Below are positions 1 to 5,698 of a DNA stretch of 7,778 nt, one piece after another. Under the pieces are notes generated by a model. The model did no database searches. It worked only from the letters and a program-made list of their open reading frames with translations, and had not been told where the DNA came from. A program made the translations under genes and the position numbers. The DNA lies in NCBI GenBank assembly GCA_030667885.1, contig DAOUVA010000193.1, positions 1 through 7,778 on the forward strand, given 5' to 3'. Source of the DNA: Phycisphaerae bacterium. Its GTDB lineage: Bacteria > Planctomycetota > Phycisphaerae > Sedimentisphaerales > Anaerobacaceae. How positions within the stretch are numbered: position 1 is the stretch's first letter; each line of letters starts with the position of its first letter.

Positions 1-251
1 CAACAAAAAAATATGCTTAAAACGCTAAATTTTTACAATAATCGAGCCGTAGAAACAGCTTAGTCCCGACAGCCGGAACCGGCAAGTTAAAGTTTTTCGT
101 TTAAGTTAGTAATTTTTGATTATTTATGGAGTCTAATTTGACGAAAATATTCAAAAGAGAAGCGTTTGACGGCCTGTCTATCATGGACGGGGTGATTAAA
201 ATGAACGTTGGAAAGAGAATTTAATGCCTATGTTTGTTGTGGAGGAATAAA
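1..251. other. Upstream non-coding stretch, no gene supported
   Basis: This A/T-rich stretch precedes the first gene. The only structure I see is a small inverted repeat at 72-83 (GCCGG-AA-CCGGC) followed by a T-run at 93-97, too short to call a terminator with confidence; it might end a transcript from outside the window. A 32-codon open frame starts at ATG 126 but has no ribosome binding site and no recognisable sequence. No convincing -35/-10 pair was found for the gene at 252. Confidence 0.4.
241..245 (+). promoter_or_regulatory. Shine-Dalgarno that fixes the start of the DUF2007-like gene
   Basis: GGAGG lies 6 nt before ATG 252. The same frame can be extended upstream to a TTG at 234, but that would place the Shine-Dalgarno inside the coding sequence and add a six-residue stretch with no family support. 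The ATG at 252 is therefore preferred. Confidence 0.85.
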
Positions 252-572
252 ATGGCAAAGCGTTCCAAAAAAGCACATAGATCGCAGGCCAAACTGCAGG
301 GGTACGTTGTTGTTGCTTTTGCCGATGATTTGGAGCAGGCCAGAGAGTTCAAATCTCTACTGGAAGTCAACGATGTATCGGCCGTAATAAGTGAGCAGAA
401 AGAACCGGTATTAGGTTCCAAAGAAATCGCCGTAATGGTTCCCGAAGATTTTCTCGATGAAGCGCACGTTATAATTGAGTCGCAGCAGGCATATGATGAT
501 TTCTATGATTATGCACTCGATGAAGGAGACGCCGCCGATTTCGACGATGACCTTTTTGAAGATGACTTTTAG
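252..572 (+). CDS. DUF2007-like small protein with acidic C-terminal tail
   Basis: This encodes a 106-residue soluble protein without a signal peptide or membrane segment. Residues 1-14 are strongly basic (MAKRSKKAHRSQAK). Residues about 17-77 look like the DUF2007 'putative signal transducing protein' fold: a beta strand (YVVVAF), a helix (DLEQAREFKSLLEVNDV), a variable strand, then the VMVPEDFLDEAHVIIES element that corresponds to the family's 'v.Vp.edleeA..ll' signature. Residues 81-106 are an Asp/Glu-rich tail (YDDFYDYALDEGDAADF and DDDLFEDDF), so the protein is charge-polarised, basic at one end and acidic at the other. DUF2007 has no firmly established biochemical role; it probably binds a partner or small ligand. 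The start is set by a perfect GGAGG 6 nt upstream. The next plus-strand gene begins 118 bp later, so co-transcription is possible but not shown. The family assignment is by recognition of the pattern, not by search. Confidence 0.8.
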   Translation: MAKRSKKAHRSQAKLQGYVVVAFADDLEQAREFKSLLEVNDVSAVISEQKEPVLGSKEIAVMVPEDFLDEAHVIIESQQAYDDFYDYALDEGDAADFDDDLFEDDF

Positions 573-690
573 TCTTTTGGCCACAGACGAATTCAAAAAG
601 ACGAACAGTCTCTTGTAATTCTAACCGTGCAGTTATCGACTGCTTTCATATCCAATAAGCTAACAAGGTAAAAATAAGGTTTAATATAAT

Positions 691-1023
691 ATGGATAAAG
701 AAAATATTCCGGAGCATAATGGCGACGAAGATCGCAGAAATAATGTTGTTGACAGACGTTTAGGGCTTGACCGCCGGCGGGGGCCGGGAAGACGGCTGAG
801 CGAAGATCGAAAAGCCGCCGAGCAGGGCCAGATGTCCGATGAACAGTTTGGCTTTCTTTTGGCCATTGATGAATATAAAAGAAAGAATTCGAAACGCTTT
901 CCGACATGGACAGAGGTCTTTGAAGTCATAAAGGCCATGGGCTATCGAAAAGTAGCAGAGCCCCAATCTCTTAGAGCGTTTATCAAAGACTCCGCACCCG
1001 ACAAAGTACCTGCCGAAGCATGA
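691..1023 (+). CDS. Conserved-looking small hypothetical protein, Arg-rich N-terminus
   Basis: This encodes a 110-residue protein that I cannot assign to a named family. It has two visible parts. Residues 14-40 carry repeated D-R-R/G-R-R motifs (DRRNNVVDRRLGLDRRRGPGRR), highly basic and probably disordered, of the sort that could contact nucleic acid or the membrane surface. Residues about 48-90 look folded and helical (SDEQFGFLLAIDEYKRKNSK, then FPTWTEVFEVIKAMGYRKV). I recall similar 'AID.YKR....FPTW.EV..V....GYRKV' segments from planctomycete hypothetical proteins, but this is memory, not a search. There is no signal peptide and no cysteine. The start at ATG 691 has only a weak AAGG (676-679) 11 nt upstream. 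The next in-frame Met is residue 48, which would remove the whole Arg-rich part. The gene ends 93 bp from the convergent protease gene, with two hairpins in the gap. Confidence 0.7.
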   Translation: MDKENIPEHNGDEDRRNNVVDRRLGLDRRRGPGRRLSEDRKAAEQGQMSDEQFGFLLAIDEYKRKNSKRFPTWTEVFEVIKAMGYRKVAEPQSLRAFIKDSAPDKVPAEA

Positions 1024-1046
1024 AAAGCATGTTCTCTTCGGTTAGC

Positions 1047-1065
1047 TCCCGGATTTATCCTGGGA
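1047..1065. terminator. Weak hairpin in the convergent intergenic gap
   Basis: TCCCGG and CTGGGA form a 6-bp stem with one G-T wobble and a 7-nt loop, followed on the plus strand by ATTTATAG. It lies 23 nt past the stop of the gene ending at 1023. It may help terminate or stabilise the transcript, but the T-tract is poor. Confidence 0.25.
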
Positions 1066-1086
1066 ATTTATAGTGTTATCTTCACC

Positions 1087-1110
1087 CCGCCGAGTTACTC
1101 GGCGGATTTT
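1087..1110 (+). terminator. Probable terminator hairpin between convergent genes
   Basis: A perfect 8-bp GC-rich stem (CCGCCGAG, loop TTA, CTCGGCGG; 1087-1105) is followed on the plus strand by ATTTT. It sits 63 nt after the stop at 1023 and 10 nt after the stop of the opposing protease gene at 1116. On the plus strand it resembles a short intrinsic terminator with a weak T-tail. On the minus strand no T-tract follows, so there it may act only as a 3' stabilising structure. Confidence 0.6.
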
Positions 1111-1115
1111 CCCCC

Positions 1116-4082
1116 TCAATTTTCAGGGCTTGTGCTCGCCTCGGCAGTGCCGCCATAAGCTCCCATATTGATTCGCCCGCCATTCGGCAACGGCTCTGAA
1201 CCAACAGAAGTAGTTGGATCGCCGGCATCAATGCAGGGTGAACCTGCAAGCAAATGGTAATCGCCGTTAGCCGGATCTGCGAATAACGGGTTGTTTTTAA
1301 TATTACCCTCACCCGGCCAGAGCGTCCGAGTTTCAACCAGAATGTCGCTGAAGGTAGCTGTGATTGTCGAATCGTCATTATTCCATATTTCATCTCCGTT
1401 GTCCCAGAGGATACAGTTGGTAAGCTCAATGACGCTCGGGCTGCTCCATATAGAAGAATCGAAAGCCAGTGCATTGCCATGACCATTGCCAGCGGTATTT
1501 CCGGCGAGTGTGCAGTTAGTCACCGTCAGGCTGCTCCAATCGTTATACATCGCTCCGCCGTCCCAGACCGCTGTGTTTCCACTCAATACGGAGTTGCTCA
1601 CTGTCAGTTCGTTCCAGTCGTTATATATCCCCCCGCCATACCCGACCGCCGAGTTTTCACTGAATCTGCAGCTTGCCAGAGACTGCATTCCACCACTATT
1701 ACACATGCCTCCGCCCCAGTCGCCGGCTGAGTTTCCTCTAAATATGCAATTGGTTAAATCCGGATTGCTCCAATCGTTGTACATCCCCGCGCCGTCCCAA
1801 ATCGTTACGTTTTCACTGAATGTGCAGTTGATCAAAATGGGGCTGCTATCATAATTATACATCCCGGCTCCAAATTCGGCCTCATTGCCGCTGAATGTGC
1901 AGTTAGTTATTGTCGGTCTGTTGTTTTCATTTAACATTCCGCCGCCGTAGCCGCCTTCCCAGCCTACAGAAGTCGCTGTATTATTGCTGAGCACGCAGTT
2001 GGTTATTGTTGGGCTGCTGTTGCCGCAATAAATGCCGCCGCCTTCATCGGCACTTCCATTGGTGATGGTTAATCCCTCTAAAACCGAATTCGCTCCTTCA
2101 GTTCTGTGGAAATAGAAGCCGCGTCCCAATTTCCGGCAGTCAATAATGCAGTTTACCGGTCCGTTTTCACTGCGAATCGTAATCGCCTTGCTTTTGAAGT
2201 CAATGTCATAGTTGCCATTGCCTGAATAAGTCCCGTCCAGGACAATGATGGTATCCGAGCCAAGAGCATTATCGATGGCTTCCTGTATACTATCGAAGGG
2301 ATGCTCAGTTGAGCCGTCCTCATTGGCATCACTTATATCAGGATCACCAGGACCGGGATCGTTGGTGGCATCATCATCGACATATAATATAGATCCGGAC
2401 GGTGTTCCGGGTGGTGTTGTGGGTGACTGTGGATTTAGAGCGAGATTTACTGCTGCAAAGGCATCCACACGCCCCGAGCCATAATATTCATCCCAGCCTT
2501 CCTCACCCAGATCGACAGCGGAATCAAGCAGGATACGCCGAACTTCGATGTTAGTCAGGTTCGGATCAACTGAGAGGATAAGGGCTGCCACCCCGGCTGC
2601 AATAGGACAGGCCCCGGAGGTGCCTCCCATTGAGTCGCTGTAGTCCAGGATACTATAGTCGAGATTTTCCATGCTGAATCCTGGAATTCCTACGATGTCC
2701 GTAGTCCAAAGAAATGCCTTCCCGCGGAGGAAATAATCAGCACGTCCTATTCCGCCGCTTGGTGCTACTAAGTCCAGTTCCGGGCCGAATGCGCTGTAGT
2801 CCCAGACTTCGTTGTCATGGTCAGTTGCGCCTACTGCAATGGTTTCCGGATAAGCTGCGGGATAGGCAACTGGACCGCCGCCCTCCCAATTTCCGGAACC
2901 GCAGATCACTACACAACCTTTGCCATCACGTCCAATTCCACCCTGCTTCGTGACATCTGCTATGGCCGAGTGGACCAACATTAACGGGAAAAAATACGAT
3001 ACCCAACTATTGCTGAGAATATCGGCGCCATTATTGGCGGCCCATCGGAACGCGGCTGCTATATCGGCGTCCGTGCTAAAATCGTTATTTCCCCCCAGTA
3101 TTCGGATGGGCATTATCTTACAGTCCCACGTGACACCTGTGACGCCAATACCGTTGTTGCCCTGGGCCGCTATGAGCCCGGCGCAATTCGTACCATGGCC
3201 ATCTTCAGGATTGCTCAGGCATGGATCCGGCACTGCGTCATCATCAACAAAATCATACCCCGGCACGAGATTGTTTATTAAATCGGGATGATTGGCGTCA
3301 ACGCCGCTATCAAACACTGCGATTACAATATTCGGGTCTCCCGTTGTGATTTCCCAGGCCTCCGGAGCATTGATATCCGCGTTAGGAGTCCCGTTTGTCT
3401 GTCCAGTGTTATGTAAGTCCCACTGATTGTGAAAGTATTCATCGTTGGGGATAACTTGGCCGCATAGCCTGGGTTGAAATGCGATGTTGGGACAGGCCCA
3501 CTCAATGAACGAAATCTCACCGAGCTCCTCAACTGCATTGAACACATCAATTGCATCTGTCCCCGGGACTTCTATGAGATATTCCTGCTCTGTGAATTCC
3601 AATTTCTTTATAATAGCCAGACCCATCGATTCACAAAGCTCTCGCAGCTCTTGTGCGTCTGTTTCGGCTTTTACGCGGATGGCTATCTCAGGTATGACAG
3701 CTACTGTCTCGCCATTAGATGAAAAAAGCGGCGCTGCATACCGAACCTGGTCATGGCTTGCCAGCGCGGTGATAGTCTTTTCGTTTTCATCGGCAGATTT
3801 GCCGTTATAGACAACTGAGATGTTTTTCCGGCCCAAACCGCGAATCGGTTTTATTTCTGCGTTTGTGAATAGTTGCAGTGTCCCGCTCAAGGCCTCAATA
3901 TTAGAAGTATTTTGCTGTGTCTTTACCACGTAGCCAAGTTCCGGCCGGGCAGTAAAGGTGAGCTTCTCGCCTGCAGCACTAACAACGTAACCGGATGGGT
4001 CCTGAGCGGTGCTTTTTAAGGCACATAATAAGACCAATAGCACAGAAAGGATAAACGTAACGGTCCAGCTTCTCTTTGTCAT
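1116..4082 (-). CDS. Secreted S8 (subtilisin-family) serine protease with C-terminal right-handed beta-helix
   Basis: This 988-residue exported protein begins with a Sec signal peptide (basic MTKR, hydrophobic 7-22, likely cut near STA-Q at 26/27). Residues about 28-205 form an N-terminal pro-region, the later part resembling fervidolysin-type propeptides. Residues about 225-548 are the peptidase S8 domain with a complete catalytic triad: Asp258 (VIAVFDSGVD), His296 (DGHGTNCAG) and Ser489 (GGTSGACP). Asn358 (LSNSW) is the likely oxyanion-hole residue. A Pro/Gly/Ser linker (551-563) leads to an Asp-rich segment (566-590: YVDDDATNDPGPGDPD) and a parallel beta-helix. Residues 681-867 hold seven G-x-G-M/I-Y-N...NC.FSGN.A repeats. 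The end (about 905-980: NPLFADPANGDYHLLAGSPC..IDAGD...INMGAYGG) resembles the 'choice-of-anchor Q' tail common in planctomycete surface proteins. No PEP-CTERM or LPXTG anchor is visible. The start ATG has GAGAGG 8 nt upstream. Expected role: extracellular proteolysis, with the helix perhaps binding polysaccharide or the cell surface (inference). Confidence 0.93.
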   Translation of the reverse strand: MTKRSWTVTFILSVLLVLLCALKSTAQDPSGYVVSAAGEKLTFTARPELGYVVKTQQNTSNIEALSGTLQLFTNAEIKPIRGLGRKNISVVYNGKSADENEKTITALASHDQVRYAAPLFSSNGETVAVIPEIAIRVKAETDAQELRELCESMGLAIIKKLEFTEQEYLIEVPGTDAIDVFNAVEELGEISFIEWACPNIAFQPRLCGQVIPNDEYFHNQWDLHNTGQTNGTPNADINAPEAWEITTGDPNIVIAVFDSGVDANHPDLINNLVPGYDFVDDDAVPDPCLSNPEDGHGTNCAGLIAAQGNNGIGVTGVTWDCKIMPIRILGGNNDFSTDADIAAAFRWAANNGADILSNSWVSYFFPLMLVHSAIADVTKQGGIGRDGKGCVVICGSGNWEGGGPVAYPAAYPETIAVGATDHDNEVWDYSAFGPELDLVAPSGGIGRADYFLRGKAFLWTTDIVGIPGFSMENLDYSILDYSDSMGGTSGACPIAAGVAALILSVDPNLTNIEVRRILLDSAVDLGEEGWDEYYGSGRVDAFAAVNLALNPQSPTTPPGTPSGSILYVDDDATNDPGPGDPDISDANEDGSTEHPFDSIQEAIDNALGSDTIIVLDGTYSGNGNYDIDFKSKAITIRSENGPVNCIIDCRKLGRGFYFHRTEGANSVLEGLTITNGSADEGGGIYCGNSSPTITNCVLSNNTATSVGWEGGYGGGMLNENNRPTITNCTFSGNEAEFGAGMYNYDSSPILINCTFSENVTIWDGAGMYNDWSNPDLTNCIFRGNSAGDWGGGMCNSGGMQSLASCRFSENSAVGYGGGIYNDWNELTVSNSVLSGNTAVWDGGAMYNDWSSLTVTNCTLAGNTAGNGHGNALAFDSSIWSSPSVIELTNCILWDNGDEIWNNDDSTITATFSDILVETRTLWPGEGNIKNNPLFADPANGDYHLLAGSPCIDAGDPTTSVGSEPLPNGGRINMGAYGGTAEASTSPEN
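1482..2042 (-). repeat. Seven beta-helix coil repeats within the protease gene
   Basis: Residues 681-867 are seven successive repeats starting at 681, 713, 738, 764, 790, 816 and 842. The last five are spaced exactly 26 residues apart (78 bp). The core pattern is G-G/A-G-M/I-Y/C-N, a variable strand, then T/S-N-C/S-x-F/L-S-G/E-N-x-A. The first spacer is longer because of an insertion rich in Gly and Trp (TSVGWEGGY). The repeats are diverged at the DNA level, so this is protein-level repetition with ladder-like stacking of Cys and Asn positions. Confidence 0.85.
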
Positions 4083-4090
4083 TTGATATT

Positions 4091-4096
4091 CCTCTC
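4091..4096 (-). promoter_or_regulatory. Ribosome binding site of the protease gene
   Basis: On the minus strand GAGAGG precedes the ATG (4082-4080) by 8 nt. The signal peptide starts directly at this ATG, which supports the start choice. Confidence 0.7.
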
Positions 4097-4123
4097 AAAT
4101 TAAAAAGTGGTTCGCTAAAGAGT

Positions 4124-4153
4124 ATTCTAATACAAAGCAGGCAGGTTTTGCAA
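4124..4153 (-). promoter_or_regulatory. Candidate promoter of the protease gene
   Basis: Reading the minus strand, TTGCAA (4153-4148) and TAGAAT (4129-4124) are separated by 18 bp. They match the sigma70 consensus at 4/6 and 5/6 positions. Transcription would start near 4117, giving a leader of about 35 nt that contains the GAGAGG ribosome binding site. This is a consensus match only. Confidence 0.4.
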
Positions 4154-4156
4154 GTA

Positions 4157-4179
4157 TTTTCTCAAGGTTTTGAGCAAAA
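4157..4179. promoter_or_regulatory. Dyad next to the protease promoter, possible operator
   Basis: TTTTCTCAA-GGTT-TTGAG(C)AAAA is a 9-bp inverted repeat with one bulged base. It lies immediately upstream of the candidate minus-strand -35 at 4148-4153, in the divergent gap. Its position suits a regulator site; alternatively it is a chance dyad in A/T-rich DNA. Confidence 0.25.
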
Positions 4180-4252
4180 ACTTTCTTTTGATGATAAGAT
4201 TGATTAACTCCTGTTAAGCAAAAATGCTGTCAAAAAGTGATTGGAAATGAGG

Positions 4253-4281
4253 TTGACATTTACACGCTGTTGTGTCATTAT
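4253..4281 (+). promoter_or_regulatory. Sigma70-like promoter of the Tat/AKR-fold gene
   Basis: A perfect TTGACA (4253-4258) is followed after 17 bp by CATTAT (4276-4281; 4/6 match). The start point would be near 4288, leaving a 5' leader of about 100 nt before ATG 4391. That leader contains TTCGGT (4335-4340 region) and ACCGAA further on, able to form a weak stem. I recognise no known riboswitch there. Confidence 0.6.
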
Positions 4282-4390
4282 ATACAGCACTTAATATGCT
4301 TTTTCAACCTCAGAGGTGGTTCGGAGACTTAAACTTCGGTTCAGCATAACGAATAACACCGAAACCAGCTCGAATTAGAAAGGAAAATCT

Positions 4391-5554
4391 ATGAACAACG
4401 ATAAGTTTTCACGAAGAGATTTTATGCGTAATACTTCTATTGTGGCCGCCGGTACGATTGCCGGTGCATTGGCAGGCGAGGGACAGGCCGGCCACCAAAC
4501 ACCGAAAGTTCTGAATTTCCACGAGAAGATGACCTACCGGCGGATGGGCAAGACTAACATGATGGTATCCGAGGTCAGTCTGGGCGGGCACTGGAAGAAT
4601 CGCAATGCCGGCAGATACTGGGACAGTTTCGCCAACGAGGAAGTCCCGGCCGACGTCGCCAAAAACCGAACCGACGTTGTGAGCGCCTGCATCGACTCGG
4701 GTATCAACTATCTGGACATTACCACCGCCGCTGAGTGTCTTTGCTATGGGGAGGCCCTTAAGGGACGCCGCGAAAGGATGTATGTCGGCGCCGATATTCA
4801 CAACCTCGGCCCGCGCGGCTCAAAACTCTGTAACGTTAAGGACCAGACCTTCAATGTCGAAACGTGCCTGCGTCTATTGAAAACCGACTACCTCGACATC
4901 TGGCGTCCACAGGCCAAAATGGCTGGAAAACTCGGGACTGATCAGCTCAATACCGATGCCGAAGTCGAATCCCTGATAGACACCTTCCAGAAGTTGCATA
5001 AAGCCGGAAAGGTTCGCCATCTTGGTATGTCCTGTCATAGCCGTCCCTGGTTCGAGCACGTTCTCAACAAGTACCCCGAATTCGAAATGGTAATCTTCCC
5101 TTGCAGTGCAAAGACCAAGGTAAAAGGCCAGTCTCCGGTAGCCAGTAACATTGAAGAGACCAATCCTGGCCACGGGTCCGACCAGTCTAAGGGTATATTC
5201 GATGTTGTTCGCAAGCAAGATGTGGGAGTCGTAACGATTAAGCCGTACTTCGGCGGAAGTCTCTTCAAGGAAACAAGCGGCAAAGTTAAGTTCCCGGTAA
5301 TGGGCGTGGGCAGTAAGAAGGAAAATGACCTGGCCCGGCTGACGCTTCAGTGCATCCTTGCAAACGAGGCCATCACCGCTACGGTACCGGGCCTGACAAC
5401 GGTTTATGAAGTTGAGAACGCCGCACGTGCTTCATATACCCGGCAGCTTGGAATGTCGCCTGCCGATAAGCAGTGGCTCACTGAAATTACCGACCAGCAG
5501 TGGGCGGATCTGCCACAGGAATACGAGTGGCTGCGCGACTGGGAAGTCGTTTAA
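4391..5554 (+). CDS. Tat-exported aldo/keto reductase-fold protein with altered catalytic tetrad
   Basis: This 387-residue protein starts with a twin-arginine signal (SRRDFMRN at 7-14, hydrophobic 16-27, probable cut near GQA-G at 33/34), so it should be exported folded. From about residue 47 (MTYRRMGKTNMMVSEVSLGG) it follows the aldo/keto reductase TIM-barrel order: INYLDI with Asp109, YVGADIH, DYLDIWRP, VRHLGMSCHS, VVTIKPYFGGSLF, and VPGLTTVYEVENAARA near the C-terminus, where the family binds the NADP phosphate. Aligned by eye, the tetrad keeps Asp109, but the Lys position is Asp135 and the His position is Gln174. The Tyr position falls in a remodelled loop (TTAAECLCYG, 111-120), where only the shifted Tyr119 could substitute. 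It lacks the C-terminal iron-sulfur motif of some related AKR-like proteins. AAAGGA lies 6 nt before the ATG. A strong terminator follows the stop. Function may be non-canonical: a changed chemistry, ligand binding, or a pseudoenzyme. Confidence 0.88.
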   Translation: MNNDKFSRRDFMRNTSIVAAGTIAGALAGEGQAGHQTPKVLNFHEKMTYRRMGKTNMMVSEVSLGGHWKNRNAGRYWDSFANEEVPADVAKNRTDVVSACIDSGINYLDITTAAECLCYGEALKGRRERMYVGADIHNLGPRGSKLCNVKDQTFNVETCLRLLKTDYLDIWRPQAKMAGKLGTDQLNTDAEVESLIDTFQKLHKAGKVRHLGMSCHSRPWFEHVLNKYPEFEMVIFPCSAKTKVKGQSPVASNIEETNPGHGSDQSKGIFDVVRKQDVGVVTIKPYFGGSLFKETSGKVKFPVMGVGSKKENDLARLTLQCILANEAITATVPGLTTVYEVENAARASYTRQLGMSPADKQWLTEITDQQWADLPQEYEWLRDWEVV

Positions 5555-5639
5555 CAGCTTTTCGAGAAATCGGAACTTTGATGATTAACTTTGATAGCGG
5601 TCAAGAACAGACCTGCTGAAAACTATGATATTTCGATTG

Positions 5640-5680
5640 GCGGCAGGTGTATCACAGCACCTGCCGCTTTAGTTTAATCT
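5640..5680 (+). terminator. Intrinsic terminator after the AKR-fold gene
   Basis: GCGGCAGGTG (5640-5649) and CACCTGCCGC (5658-5667) form a perfect 10-bp stem with an 8-nt loop, followed by TTTAGTTTAATCT. It is 85 nt past the AKR stop and 18 nt before the next gene's ribosome binding site. It would end the upstream transcript, or act as an attenuator if the downstream gene depends on read-through. I see no convincing promoter between the hairpin and 5699. Confidence 0.85.
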
Positions 5681-5685
5681 AATAC

Positions 5686-5691
5686 GAGGAG
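5686..5691 (+). promoter_or_regulatory. Shine-Dalgarno supporting a GTG start
   Basis: GAGGAG lies 7 nt before GTG 5699. The following residues (HFNKRTN plus a hydrophobic stretch) form a normal N-terminal export or anchor segment. GTG is therefore the best start; the next in-frame ATG is at residue 51, inside the heme-binding region. Confidence 0.8.
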
Positions 5692-5698
5692 AAAACCG

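Noticed and set aside
50..100. Possible riboswitch-like segment (GTAGAAACAG, then the GCCGG/CCGGC dyad)
   Set aside because: I compared it with remembered c-di-GMP-I and cobalamin consensus elements; the conserved cores do not match and the stem is only 5 bp.
126..224. 32-codon plus-strand open frame starting at ATG 126
   Set aside because: No Shine-Dalgarno (the upstream bases are TTTTTGATTATTT), very short, and no recognisable sequence; most likely chance.
234..251. TTG start at 234 for the DUF2007-like gene
   Set aside because: It would put the perfect GGAGG inside the coding sequence; ATG 252 has ideal spacing.
685..690. Perfect TATAAT just before ATG 691
   Set aside because: A -10 element there would start transcription inside the coding region, so it cannot serve this start codon.
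1479..1854. Plus-strand open frames opposite the beta-helix repeats
   Set aside because: They are antisense shadows of the repetitive protease gene, with compositions reflecting the reverse complement of the repeats and no ribosome binding sites.
1482..2042. Tandem DNA repeat or CRISPR-like array
   Set aside because: The 78-bp periodicity is only at protein level; units are diverged in DNA and in frame within one gene.
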